From assembly GCF_003367375.1 (NCBI RefSeq), contig NZ_CP031416.1, forward strand, positions 3,727,501 through 3,791,500: a DNA stretch of 64,000 nucleotides, given 5' to 3'. This DNA is from Gallaecimonas mangrovi (GTDB taxonomy: Bacteria > Pseudomonadota > Gammaproteobacteria > Enterobacterales > Gallaecimonadaceae). Position numbers and translations under genes: made by a program. Position 1 is the first letter of the stretch. Every line of letters begins with the position of its first letter. Below the pieces are notes generated by a model. That model was not told the origin of the DNA and ran no database searches. It worked only from the letters and a program-made list of their open reading frames with translations. Shown one piece after another: positions 32,554 to 40,110 of the stretch.

Positions 32554-32782
32554 GACACGAGGAAGGAAAATTTAGTGGCTAGCGCTGTGGCGATGACCGC
32601 CAGACAGTTTTGCGCCTTCGACGCGGAAAAAGGCCTTAACTTTTGTCTTGATGCTGGCGCCTAATTGAGAAAGGTACTCGCGACGTAGTTGCTGGGCTTG
32701 CGCGACGTAGTAGTCAACGTCAACGTTACCAAAGCGGTCCAGTTTGATGTCGGTTTTGTCCATGGTGCTGTTCCTCGTGTCG
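32553..32782 (-). repeat. Duplicated 230-bp gene unit, copy 2
   Basis: Bounded by a perfect 12-bp inverted repeat: CGACACGAGGAA at 32553-32564 and TTCCTCGTGTCG at 32771-32782. The right copy contains the ribosome-binding site of the gene. In the mRNA the sequence behind the stop codon is therefore the exact complement of the leader. Confidence 0.75.
32572..32763 (-). CDS. Small protein of a tandem paralogue pair (63 aa)
   Basis: Starts MDKTDIKLDRFGNVDVDYYV; the ATG is at 32763 with CACGAGGA as ribosome-binding site. The upstream in-frame extension to 32859 is unlikely because it would run through this leader. It shares the domain order of the copy at 31924 (DVDYY.AQA segment, basic helix, His/Ser tail HRHSASH). 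Both units have the same hairpin and terminator behind them, showing that a whole transcription unit was duplicated. Function unknown. A LysR gene starts 130 nt away on the other strand and could control it. Confidence 0.75.
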   Translation of the reverse strand: MDKTDIKLDRFGNVDVDYYVAQAQQLRREYLSQLGASIKTKVKAFFRVEGAKLSGGHRHSASH

Positions 32783-32893
32783 AAATAAAGTTGGTTAATT
32801 TCTACACGGCGAATGTTACTGGCAGCACCCCAGTTGAAAAAGCGAAGCTTTCTAAGCAAAATGCTGAGAATAATTCAGCAGTCAGGATCCCTC

Positions 32894-33805
32894 ATGCGCC
32901 GTCTACCTCCGCTAAACGCTCTCAGAGTGTTCGAGTCTTCCGCCAGAAACGCCAGTTTTGCTGCCGCTGCTGAAGAACTTTTCGTCACAGCCTCGGCGGT
33001 CAGTCACCAAATTAAAACCCTTGAAGAATATTTGGGGGTGTCACTGTTCAGCCGTAATAAGCGCAGAGTGGAGTTAACCGCCGCCGGTGAACAGTATTTA
33101 ACCTCGATTAAACACGCCCTGGACGAAATAGAAGCCGCCACCCAGCGCCTGGCGACCAGCCAGGAAAACAACGTGGTGCAAATCAGTGTGGCGCCCAACT
33201 TTTTAATTCGTTGGTTAATGCCGCGCATGGCGCGCTTTCAAGAGCAGTACCCGGACGTGGAACTGCAAATCAACGCCTCTATGGGCCTCATTGACTTTAA
33301 CCGCGCTAGCACTGATATGGCCGTGTATTTTGGCAACGGCGAGTGGGAAGACATCGAGATCCACTTTTTACGCAAGGTGATGCTGATGCCGGTGTGTAGC
33401 CCCAAGCTGGCCACTAGCCGCTTGCCACTGGATAAACCCGAAGACTTGCGTAACCACACCATTATTTATGTCTCCAAACGCAAGTATGAATGGGAGAACT
33501 GGCTAAAGCAGGCCGGTGTACCCAACCTAAAACCCAAGGGCAGTATGCAAATTTCCAGTGGCCAGTTGGCTACCGCCGCCGCCCAAGAGGGCCTGGGGGT
33601 TGCCCTGGCCGACAGCACCTTAACGTCGCGGGAAATCGAGTCTGGCCGCTTGGTCGTACCCTTTGATATCAAGCTCGACACCTTAAAGGCCTTTTATCTG
33701 GTTTATCGTAAAAACCGGCCGTTAACCACGGGCATGAAAGCCTTTAAAGAATGGGTAATGGCGGAAATGCAGGCGCCTGACGCCCTGGGTGAAACCCCCA
33801 ATTAA
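32894..33805 (+). CDS. LysR-family regulator (GcvA-like)
   Basis: From ATG 32894 (AGGA upstream) the product has 303 residues. The HTH region MRRLPPLNALRVFESSARNASFAAAAEELFVTASAVSHQIK... is typical of the GcvA/AmpR subgroup (P-LNALR-FE-aar-S...AA-EL-vT-sAvSHQI). The substrate-binding domain begins near 90 (VVQISVAPNFLIRWLMPRM). GcvA controls glycine cleavage genes in enterics, but no gcv genes are here and this subgroup is large, so the target is open; the divergent 63-aa gene is a candidate. Confidence 0.88.
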   Translation: MRRLPPLNALRVFESSARNASFAAAAEELFVTASAVSHQIKTLEEYLGVSLFSRNKRRVELTAAGEQYLTSIKHALDEIEAATQRLATSQENNVVQISVAPNFLIRWLMPRMARFQEQYPDVELQINASMGLIDFNRASTDMAVYFGNGEWEDIEIHFLRKVMLMPVCSPKLATSRLPLDKPEDLRNHTIIYVSKRKYEWENWLKQAGVPNLKPKGSMQISSGQLATAAAQEGLGVALADSTLTSREIESGRLVVPFDIKLDTLKAFYLVYRKNRPLTTGMKAFKEWVMAEMQAPDALGETPN

Positions 33806-33831
33806 AGGCGATAGCGCCAATCGCTTGCCAT

Positions 33832-33855
33832 GCGGCCGCCTTAAACGGCGGCCGT
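33832..33855. terminator. GC-rich stem-loop after the LysR gene
   Basis: CGGCCGCC (33833-33840) and GGCGGCCG (33847-33854) with a 6-nt loop. No T tract follows, so termination is uncertain. Confidence 0.4.
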
Positions 33856-33892
33856 GTTAGTATCAGGCCCTGCAAACAGGAAGGGCAACGCC

Positions 33893-34258
33893 ATGCACGC
33901 CTTACATCGCTACATTGCCGCTATTAATGCCGCAGTAAGCGACGCCACCATCAGCCAGCGCACCCTAACCGATAACCGTTATCAAGAGGCTGGCCTTGAA
34001 GTCGTTAGCCAGGAAGGCCTTTACACCTTCAGTGATGGGGTGGTGGTGCGTCGCCGCTTTGAAATGGAACAAAACCCAGCAGACAGCGCCCAGGCCTGCC
34101 CCGAATGCTGGATTGACTATCAGGTGATAAGCACACCCAAAGGTGTTGAGGTCAGCCCCCGGCAGAAGGCCTTTTCAAACAAATGCCAGGAGCTCTTTTG
34201 GCTGCGCATGACAACCCGCGACGGCCTTGCCAACGGCCCTCAATTGCGCTCGAAATAG
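33893..34258 (+). CDS. Conserved hypothetical protein (121 aa)
   Basis: ATG 33893 is chosen because of AGGAAGG 9-15 nt upstream; the frame extends to 33854 without a good site. The protein is soluble (MHALHRYIAAINAAV; LEVVSQEGLYTFSDGVVVRRRFEMEQ; CPECWIDYQVISTPKGVEVSPRQ), mostly beta, with a CPEC pair. No membrane or catalytic motif. The last 19 nt overlap the end of the converging gene. Unknown family. Confidence 0.65.
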   Translation: MHALHRYIAAINAAVSDATISQRTLTDNRYQEAGLEVVSQEGLYTFSDGVVVRRRFEMEQNPADSAQACPECWIDYQVISTPKGVEVSPRQKAFSNKCQELFWLRMTTRDGLANGPQLRSK

Positions 34259-34575
34259 AGATTGATCATGGTGTCGAGCAGCTGGTTAACCTTTTCTTCC
34301 AGGCCATCGACCGTTTGCTGATGTAAATTCAGCACCTTTTCGACTTTATCCCGTGAAATTGCCCGCCCATTTAAGGAATACTGCATCTCTGGCAAGGCCT
34401 TATCGTAACGGGGAATAATGTCCCAACGCAGGTAACGCCTGGCCAAGCGGTCAAAATGCTGCTGTGCGAGCTGACAAAAATCTTCAATGTGGCTAAGGCC
34501 ATCTGGGCCAAGACAGCCAGGCTCAATACGGAAGGTCACATCGAGGATCAGTTCAGGTGCAGCAGCTTTAGACAT
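34240..34575 (-). CDS. Conserved hypothetical protein (111 aa)
   Basis: The N-terminal half has LILDVTFRIEPGCLGPDGLSHIEDFCQLAQQHF, which I recognise as a conserved string of small gammaproteobacterial proteins of unknown function. The C-terminal half is a long helix (ISRDKVEKVLNLHQQTVDGLEEKVNQLLDTMINLYF) suited to dimerisation. No signal peptide. The end overlaps the previous gene's 3' end. Confidence 0.7.
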   Translation of the reverse strand: MSKAAAPELILDVTFRIEPGCLGPDGLSHIEDFCQLAQQHFDRLARRYLRWDIIPRYDKALPEMQYSLNGRAISRDKVEKVLNLHQQTVDGLEEKVNQLLDTMINLYFERN

Positions 34576-34670
34576 AAGGTTGTTTTAGTAGGCCGTAAAG
34601 CTAGCAACTATAGCTTATTGGTGTTGCGGTTCCTGCTTTAAAAAAGGCCAAACAGCAAACCGGAGTAAAG

Positions 34671-35165
34671 ATGCAAATTCGCCCAGCACAGGCAGATGAC
34701 GCCAACGCGATAGCTGATATCTATAACCACTACATCCTCAATACCGGCGTTTCCTTTGAGGAAACACCGGTTAGCGGCGAGGAGATGGCCAAACGCATTG
34801 CCAAGGTGCAAGGGGGCGGTTTGCCGTGGCTGGTGGCATGCCAGCACAACCAGGTGCTCGGTTACAGCTACGCCACCCCGTGGAAAGAGCGCAGTGCTTA
34901 CCGCTTTAGTGTCGAAAGTACCGTTTATGTCAAACAAGGCGAGGTTGGCCAGGGCCTTGGCAAAGGGCTCTACCTGGCTGTTATCGAGGCGCTAAAAGAA
35001 ACCGAGGTCCGTAACGTACTTGGCGGTATTTCCCTACCCAACGCCGCCAGTGTGGCCCTGCACGAGAAGCTGGGCTTTACCAAGGTCGCACAGCTTAACA
35101 ACATTGGCTATAAACAGGGGCAGTGGCTGTCGGTCGGTTACTGGCAGTTATCGTTATCTAGCTGA
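34671..35165 (+). CDS. GNAT-family N-acetyltransferase (phosphinothricin-acetyltransferase-like)
   Basis: 164 residues. The order MQIRPAQADDANAIADIYNHYILNTGVSFEE, then AYRFSVESTVYVKQGEVGQGLGKGLYLAVIEALK (motif A with the acetyl-CoA pyrophosphate loop QGLGKGL), then NAASVALHEKLGFTKV and YKQGQWLSVGYW, corresponds to the PAT/bar group that acetylates phosphinothricin, methionine sulfoximine/sulfone or similar amino-acid analogues. GGAG stands close before the ATG at 34671. Confidence 0.9.
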   Translation: MQIRPAQADDANAIADIYNHYILNTGVSFEETPVSGEEMAKRIAKVQGGGLPWLVACQHNQVLGYSYATPWKERSAYRFSVESTVYVKQGEVGQGLGKGLYLAVIEALKETEVRNVLGGISLPNAASVALHEKLGFTKVAQLNNIGYKQGQWLSVGYWQLSLSS

Positions 35166-35237
35166 ACAACAAGGCGTTAAAACTCACTTAAACGCCGGTC
35201 ATTAGCCAAGATAAAGCGAGGTAGAAGGGAGCTTGGT

Positions 35238-35405
35238 ATGCCACAAACGTTTCTCAGTGCTTTTCTTTTTGGCTTGGTGGCCGTGGCCTACGGCGTTGCC
35301 GCTGTGGTAGATAAGCAAATGGCCTTCTGGACCCCGGCCGCCCTTTTCGCGCTGGCCAGTATCGCTTTTGCCGCCAACGGTGTTTACCAGCGCCACGGCA
35401 GATAA
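35238..35405 (+). CDS. Small membrane protein (55 aa)
   Basis: An ATG at 35238 with AGGGAG 6-11 nt upstream opens 55 codons with two hydrophobic segments (AFLFGLVAVAYGVAAVV and FWTPAALFALASIAFAA), joined by DKQM and ending VYQRHGR. The codon pattern resembles the neighbours. Probably a two-helix inner-membrane protein of unknown function, between the GNAT gene and the next membrane-protein gene. Confidence 0.6.
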   Translation: MPQTFLSAFLFGLVAVAYGVAAVVDKQMAFWTPAALFALASIAFAANGVYQRHGR

Positions 35406-35495
35406 GACGTAGCTCCCATTCCCCCGCCACCATCCTTGACGCCTTAGCAGCGATGTTCTTAGCTGCTAGCACTTATTCCATTCTCGAGGTGGCAC

Positions 35496-36131
35496 ATGGA
35501 CCCGGCCGCTTACATTGCCATAACCATCTATAGCTTGGGCCTGATTGGCTGGTATTTGCTCTGGCACGCCTTGGTAGGGCTGCCGCTACTCAACAAACTG
35601 CGATACCTGCATATTCCTTTTTGGGGTGCCCAGTTTGTATTTATCGCCAATATCGTTTTAGGTGCCTTTGCGCCCCACATTGACTACCAAACCGAACTGC
35701 AGCTTTATCCCTACGTTGAAACCAATTCCACCACCGTCGCAGGTATGACCTTGGCCATCGCGGTGTTTTGGGTTTTCGTGAGTAAAAACAAACCGCTGGA
35801 AGAAACCGGCTCCCTGGTTAAAATTTTCCTTTGGCTGCTGCTGTGGTCATTTTTGATCGCCGTAATGGGTACCTTGCCGCTGTACTGGGTGCCACCTGGC
35901 GGCTACTGGTTAATGTGTTTAAGGCATCTAAAAAGCGTGCCGTTTTTCTACTCGCTGTTTTTACTTTCGTCAGCCTTAATCGTCTTTATGTATGAACTTC
36001 GCTATCGGCGTGAGCTTATCCACCAGCAAAGTGCCATTGCCTTTAGCCACGACATCAAGGACTGGCAGCCACCGCCCTCCAAAAGCCGCATGCGCTTGTT
36101 TGGCAAAAGTCGTAGCCACGAAGAGATTTAA
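35496..36131 (+). CDS. Hypothetical multi-helix membrane protein (211 aa)
   Basis: Five or so hydrophobic helices: residues ~5-27, 38-58, 81-97, 106-130 and 143-163, then a cytoplasmic basic tail (RYRRELIHQQ and KSRMRLFGKSRS). GAGGTGG precedes ATG 35496. No conserved polar residues suggest a transporter type. Unknown function; converges with the CPBP protease gene. Confidence 0.7.
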   Translation: MDPAAYIAITIYSLGLIGWYLLWHALVGLPLLNKLRYLHIPFWGAQFVFIANIVLGAFAPHIDYQTELQLYPYVETNSTTVAGMTLAIAVFWVFVSKNKPLEETGSLVKIFLWLLLWSFLIAVMGTLPLYWVPPGGYWLMCLRHLKSVPFFYSLFLLSSALIVFMYELRYRRELIHQQSAIAFSHDIKDWQPPPSKSRMRLFGKSRSHEEI

Positions 36132-36139
36132 CAGCGGCC

Positions 36140-36970
36140 TTAGCGGCTCATCGGCCAAGTCAGCAATAATAGCTGCGTCATATTAAGCGCCCAGTGGCAA
36201 AACACCGCCGGCGCCAAGCGGCCCGTGAGCTGTACCATTAACCCGTAAAGCACGCCGGCCAGGGATGCGAGCAGCACATAAAGCCCGCCTCCGGCCAGAT
36301 GAGCCACACCAAACAGCAGGCTGCTTAGCAAAAGCGCCGCTACCGGCCCGCTTTTATCGTGCAGCCAAGGCAGCAAAATTCCACGAAACAGCAGCTCTTC
36401 TGCGACACAGGTATTGAGTAAATTCGATACCGCCAACAGCGGCAACCAAGGCGTAAGCCCCGGTTGCCAAGCCACTAACCCAAGCGCAATTGCCAGCCAC
36501 ATTAAAAGGCCAATCCCCACCGGTACCAGTAAGGCCGCCCAGTAAGCTGACAGCGGCCAGGGCCGGGTAAAATGAGGCCTAAAAAGCGGGCACCACCCCA
36601 GCAACGACCACGCCACCAACACCTTATCGACATTGAGATAGAGATTGACCGGCACACTGCCCGGTTTCACCACCCATTGCTGGGCTAACTCAAGGCCGTG
36701 ATAACCAGGCAAATGGTGACTAAAAAGCCCGTAGCTCACCACAAACCACAGCAGCCGTTGCGGCCAAATAAGCCAATCAGGGCCGCGCTTTTGCTGCATC
36801 CAGGCACTAAGGGCAACGTAACCAAGGGCGATGGCGACAAAGTGCCAGGAAAAAGGCCCGATAAGCAGCAGTATTAATAGCGCCACCGGCAGCCCGTAAT
36901 AAAGCCGTTTGTCGCGGCTGATACCAGCCAGCAGCATCAGCAGTGAATAGGCCAATAACAGAACGCTCAT
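36140..36970 (-). CDS. CPBP-family intramembrane metalloprotease
   Basis: 276 residues, mostly membrane helices, with the Abi/CPBP motifs: E191-E192-x3-R196 (NTCVAEELLFRGILLPW), FGVAHLAGG (H224) and FCHWALN (H259, N263). These residues form the metal/catalytic site of this family, which includes CAAX-prenyl endopeptidase-like proteins and bacteriocin-immunity proteins. The role here cannot be told. The ATG overlaps the stop of the upstream LysR gene by 4 nt, so both are made from one transcript. Confidence 0.85.
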   Translation of the reverse strand: MSVLLLAYSLLMLLAGISRDKRLYYGLPVALLILLLIGPFSWHFVAIALGYVALSAWMQQKRGPDWLIWPQRLLWFVVSYGLFSHHLPGYHGLELAQQWVVKPGSVPVNLYLNVDKVLVAWSLLGWCPLFRPHFTRPWPLSAYWAALLVPVGIGLLMWLAIALGLVAWQPGLTPWLPLLAVSNLLNTCVAEELLFRGILLPWLHDKSGPVAALLLSSLLFGVAHLAGGGLYVLLASLAGVLYGLMVQLTGRLAPAVFCHWALNMTQLLLLTWPMSR

Positions 36971-37869
36971 TGCACTGCCTCGCCGTACCAGGCCATCACT
37001 TCATCAATCAGGGTCCGCATTACGGTGGTGCGATAGCGGTCTTGGCGATACACAAAATGCAATGGCCGCGACGGGCCACTAAAGTCCGGCATAACCTCAA
37101 GCAGCGCGCCGCTGGCGATGTGTTTTTTCACCATCACCTCTGGCGCCAAGGTTAACCCTTGCCCGGCCAGCGCCGCATGCAACAGCGCCTGGCTTTCGTT
37201 AATGCGCAGCCGCGACTGCGCTTTTACCTGCCAACGCTGACCTTGGGCGTCATCAAACTGCCAAATGTTGCGCACCCCCGGCGTGGCAAAGCAGTAATCC
37301 AGGCATTGGTGGCGTTCAAGGTCGCGAGGGTGAGCCGGTTTACCAAAGCGCGCCACATAATCGGGGGAAGCGCACAGCAGCAAGGTAAAGGGCGGCAGCG
37401 CCCGGGCGATCAGCGAGTCGTCATCTACCGGGCCAATACGAAAGGCGCCATCGACACTTTCTTCCAGCAAATTCACACGATGGTCGGCCAGGTTAAGCTC
37501 CAGCTCAATTTTCGGGTACTTGTCCAAAAAATGGCTAACAAAGGGCATCAGGCTGAAGGTGCCAAAGGTCTTGGCTGAGCTTAGGCGCAGGCTGCCTTGC
37601 GGCTCTTGGTCCAGCATTTGCGGCAGGGCATCGGCCACCTGCATGTCAGCCAAGATTTGTTTGCAGCGCTGAAAGTACTGGCTGCCAACGGCGGTGAGCT
37701 TTTGGCTGCGGGTGGTACGTTGCAGCAAGCTTGCCTTAAGGTGCGCTTCTAAGGTGGCGACGTGCTTGGCCACCATCTGCTGGGAAATGGCCAACTGCTG
37801 GGCCGCGGCGGTAAAAGAGCCGGCTTCCACCGTGGCCACAAAGGCCTCCATGCATTTGAGCTTGTCCAC
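36967..37869 (-). CDS. LysR-family regulator (reductase-linked)
   Basis: 300 residues with the winged HTH at 1-60 (MDKLKCMEAFVATVEAGSFTAAAQQLAISQQMVAKHVATLEAHL) and a C-terminal LysR domain. It is divergent from the NADP-type reductase gene at 37986. The 116-nt gap holds the inverted repeat GTAAG-N10-CTTAC (37888-37907) and a further GGTAAGG, candidate LysR sites. The CPBP gene follows with a 4-nt overlap. It probably controls the reductase and itself. Confidence 0.87.
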   Translation of the reverse strand: MDKLKCMEAFVATVEAGSFTAAAQQLAISQQMVAKHVATLEAHLKASLLQRTTRSQKLTAVGSQYFQRCKQILADMQVADALPQMLDQEPQGSLRLSSAKTFGTFSLMPFVSHFLDKYPKIELELNLADHRVNLLEESVDGAFRIGPVDDDSLIARALPPFTLLLCASPDYVARFGKPAHPRDLERHQCLDYCFATPGVRNIWQFDDAQGQRWQVKAQSRLRINESQALLHAALAGQGLTLAPEVMVKKHIASGALLEVMPDFSGPSRPLHFVYRQDRYRTTVMRTLIDEVMAWYGEAVQ

Positions 37870-37887
37870 TATTCACCACTTTTGGTT

Positions 37888-37907
37888 GTAAGTATTAAAA
37901 ACCTTAC
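37888..37907. promoter_or_regulatory. Candidate LysR-type operator
   Basis: GTAAG-N10-CTTAC, a symmetric site in the gap between the LysR gene and the reductase. Similar arrangements are used by LysR regulators, but the sequence is short and the assignment rests on position. Confidence 0.4.
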
Positions 37908-37985
37908 TGCATTTATCGATTTTAGGTAAGGCAATAACCTCTTGGTAAAGCGGCAAGGTGCCGCTGACAGACAGGAGACACAACC

Positions 37986-38648
37986 ATGAAACTCGGTATT
38001 ATCGGCGCTGGTTTTATTGGCCAGAATGTAGCCAAGCTGGCCCTGGCAGCAGGCCATCAGGTCATGGTGGCCAATTCCCGCGGGCCGCAAACCCTGTTTA
38101 GCTTTAAAGCCATGAACCCGGGCGTTGAAGTGGGCACGGTGGCAGAGGCTTGCGACTTTGGCGACATGGTGCTGCTGGCACTGCCTTTTGCCAATTATCC
38201 GCAACTGCCTGCCGACAAGCTCAGCGGTAAAATTGTGCTCGATGCCAACAACTATTACCCCGCTCGTGACGGCCATTTTGAGGCCTTGGATAAACACCAC
38301 ACCACCACCAGCGAGCTTATTGCAGGCCACCTAACGGGCGCGACGCTGGTGAAGGTATTTAATGCCATTATTGCCAGTGACCTGGCGACCGACGGCCGCC
38401 CCCAAGGCGCAAAGGATCGCCGGGCCCTGCCCATCGCCGGTGACGACGTAGCCGCCAAGGCCCAGGTCGTGGCGCTACTGGATGAAATGGGTTTTGACGC
38501 GGTAGATGCAGGGCCCTTGGCCGAAGGCTGGCGTTTTGAACGCGCCCGCCCGGTTTATTGTGTGGCCCTGAACAAGGCCGACCTTGCTGCGAAAATGGCC
38601 GCTACCGAGCGCTATGTTGACTTGCCCGAAACAACCTGGGCCGAGTAA
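37986..38648 (+). CDS. F420/NADP oxidoreductase-like reductase (NADPH-dependent)
   Basis: 220 residues. An N-terminal Rossmann fold with GIIGAGFIGQNVA and the N-S-R after strand 2 (MVANSRGP; the Arg suggests NADPH), then ALPFANYPQLP and IVLDANNYYPARDG, LVKVFNAI and DAGPLAEGWRFERARP, is the pattern of NADPH-dependent F420 reductase/NADP oxidoreductase coenzyme F420-dependent family. Most such bacterial proteins do not use F420 and reduce other electrophiles. A clear ribosome-binding site (AGGAG) precedes the ATG. Divergent LysR gene and terminator frame it as a single-gene unit. Confidence 0.87.
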   Translation: MKLGIIGAGFIGQNVAKLALAAGHQVMVANSRGPQTLFSFKAMNPGVEVGTVAEACDFGDMVLLALPFANYPQLPADKLSGKIVLDANNYYPARDGHFEALDKHHTTTSELIAGHLTGATLVKVFNAIIASDLATDGRPQGAKDRRALPIAGDDVAAKAQVVALLDEMGFDAVDAGPLAEGWRFERARPVYCVALNKADLAAKMAATERYVDLPETTWAE

Positions 38649-38675
38649 AAAAACCGGGGGAGCTCCCCCGGTTTT
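38649..38675 (+). terminator. Terminator after the reductase gene
   Basis: AAAACCGGGGGAGCTCCCCCGGTTTT, an almost complete palindrome (stem of 11-13 bp). Confidence 0.88.
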
Positions 38676-38678
38676 CGG

Positions 38679-38832
38679 CTAGCGAATAACGTTGTCTCGC
38701 AGCAGCGACACCACTTCGTCAGTGCGCGTCGCTTTAACACCAAACAACGCGGTTGAAGCCACTTGGCCTGCGTTAATTTTGGGTGGCATTACCAGCGCCA
38801 TGCGGTTGACCTTCACATCCAGCAGTGCCGGG
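38679..38832 (-). pseudogene. Remnant C-terminus of a pyruvate dehydrogenase (PoxB)-like ThDP enzyme
   Basis: Reading leftward from the FKBP gene stop, one open frame gives LTPALLDVKVNRMALVMPPK, then INAGQVASTALFGVKA, then RTDEVVSLLRDNVIR and the stop at 38679-38681. E. coli PoxB ends in a similar sequence: VDV....ELAIPP.IKLEQAKGF.L....A...GRGDEVIELAKTN..R. Only the last ~50 codons remain, without a start or ThDP motif, and the frame merges into the FKBP coding region. It is thus the tail of a deleted gene. Confidence 0.65.
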
Positions 38833-38833
38833 G

Positions 38834-39175
38834 TTAGTCGTCTCGGGTCAGCACTTCTAACAGCTCAATTTCAAAATGCAGGTTGGAGCCGGGCTTAATG
38901 TACTGGCCAATTTGTCGATCGCCATAGGCCAATTCTGCTGGCACAAACAGCCGGCGTTTACCGCCCACTTTCATGCCCATCAGGCCGATGTCCCAGCCTT
39001 TAATCACCCGGCCGGTGCCAATCACACACTGAAAGGCTTTACCGCGACTGTAGCTGGAATCGAACTCGGTACCGTCTTCTAGGGTGCCACGATACTGAGT
39101 GGTGATCAGCGCTCCTTTCACCGCCGCCTTACCGCTACCTTCTACCAGGTCCTCAATTTGCAGCTGGTCAGTCAT
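38834..39175 (-). CDS. FKBP-type peptidyl-prolyl cis-trans isomerase
   Basis: 113 residues, a single FKBP domain without a signal peptide. It has VEGSGKAAVKGALITTQYRGTLEDGTEFDSSYSRGKAFQCVIGTGRVIKGWD: the conserved Y26-like, D37-like and FD/S positions, the GxVIxGWDxGL segment and VPAELAYGDRQIGQYIKPGSNLHFEIELL. These residues form the proline-isomerase pocket. Single-domain cytosolic FKBPs of this size act as housekeeping isomerases or chaperones. It is a single gene. Confidence 0.92.
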   Translation of the reverse strand: MTDQLQIEDLVEGSGKAAVKGALITTQYRGTLEDGTEFDSSYSRGKAFQCVIGTGRVIKGWDIGLMGMKVGGKRRLFVPAELAYGDRQIGQYIKPGSNLHFEIELLEVLTRDD

Positions 39176-39256
39176 TTCAGTTACTCATTATTGGGAAAAC
39201 GCTCATTTTATGAAACAGTAGACCGGTGACAACTGCTTATTGCATAGGGTTTTCCC

Positions 39257-39694
39257 ATGGACGACATTTTTTTCCGTTACCTGCACTTTCTCGGCATGCT
39301 GGTGATGATGGCGGCACTAGTGTGTGAACACATGCTGCTTTCCCCCACCATGACCGCAACGCAATTAAAAAAGCTGGCCCGGTTGGACATTGTTTATGGC
39401 ATTAGCGCCTTGGTGGTCTTTATTGCCGGCATTAGCCTTTGGTTCTGGGTGGGCAAACCAGCGGCTTTTTACAGCCAGAACTGGGTTTTCCACCTCAAAG
39501 TCACCCTGTTTGTACTGATACTGGCGCTGTCGATATTGCCGTCTTTGTTCTTTATTCGCGCCAGCAGAAGCGGCGCCGAGACGGTGGCATTGCCAAAAGT
39601 GGTTATCATGCTTGTCCGCACCGAAATGCTCGTGATGCTAATCATTCCGCTGCTGGCGGTGCTGATGGCCAAAGGGGTTGGCCTGAGCCATTAA
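39257..39694 (+). CDS. DUF2214-family membrane protein
   Basis: 145 residues with four helices. MDDIFFRYLHFLGMLVMMAALVCEHMLLSP is the DUF2214 N-terminus with conserved H and E, and KVTLFVLILALSILPSLFFIRA the third helix. Members are uncharacterised four-helix inner-membrane proteins, possibly heme binding from the conserved His/Glu. Followed 9 nt later by the next membrane protein gene. Confidence 0.82.
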   Translation: MDDIFFRYLHFLGMLVMMAALVCEHMLLSPTMTATQLKKLARLDIVYGISALVVFIAGISLWFWVGKPAAFYSQNWVFHLKVTLFVLILALSILPSLFFIRASRSGAETVALPKVVIMLVRTEMLVMLIIPLLAVLMAKGVGLSH

Positions 39695-39702
39695 AAAACG
39701 CG

Positions 39703-40086
39703 ATGAGTTTTTCAAATAATTCAAGGGGTTTGTCCAATGAAGCAACGACCTTTTGCTACACCTGCATATGGCCGGCCTGTATCTTTGGCTTTTTCAGTGT
39801 CTTTCACCTCGGCTGGCTTGGCCTTATCAGCGCTCTGGCGTTAATCACCGTTACCTTAGTGAATTGGAACGACCCAAGCTTAAAAGACGATACCGTTACC
39901 CTTAGGCACCCTCGGCGTTGGTACGCCATTACCGCCGGCAGCGCTTTGGGTTCGGCGGTAATAGGCTTACTTATCCCAGCTTGGCAGCTGCTAGCAGAGG
40001 TGCTTGGGGTTGTGACGATTGTGCTATTGGCATCGCTTTACTTCACCATTTTGCGTGGTGACGACCTGCAAGACCCCCTTGAATAA
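39703..40086 (+). CDS. Hypothetical membrane protein (127 aa)
   Basis: ATG 39703 is 8 nt behind the previous stop; the frame reaching back to 39439 is a shadow in DUF2214. Three or four hydrophobic segments (CIWPACIFGFFSVFHLGWLGLISALALITVTLVNW; YAITAGSALGSAVIGLLIPAWQLLAEVLGVVTIVLLASLYFTIL) surround a polar loop NDPSLKDDTVTLRHPRRW. Probably co-transcribed with DUF2214. Function unknown. Confidence 0.68.
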   Translation: MSFSNNSRGLSNEATTFCYTCIWPACIFGFFSVFHLGWLGLISALALITVTLVNWNDPSLKDDTVTLRHPRRWYAITAGSALGSAVIGLLIPAWQLLAEVLGVVTIVLLASLYFTILRGDDLQDPLE

Positions 40087-40110
40087 AAAGGCGCCAACCG
40101 GCGCCTTTTT
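40085..40110. terminator. Bidirectional terminator
   Basis: AAAAAGGCGCC and GGCGCCTTTTT with loop AACC, between the converging membrane-protein and apyrase genes. Confidence 0.9.

Noticed and set aside
32813-32893. Extended LysR start
   Set aside because: The additional codons have no family similarity, and ATG 32894 has the ribosome-binding site and matches the family start.
33854-33892. Upstream extension of the 121-aa gene
   Set aside because: Goes into the stem-loop behind the LysR gene; the ATG at 33893 has the better ribosome-binding site.
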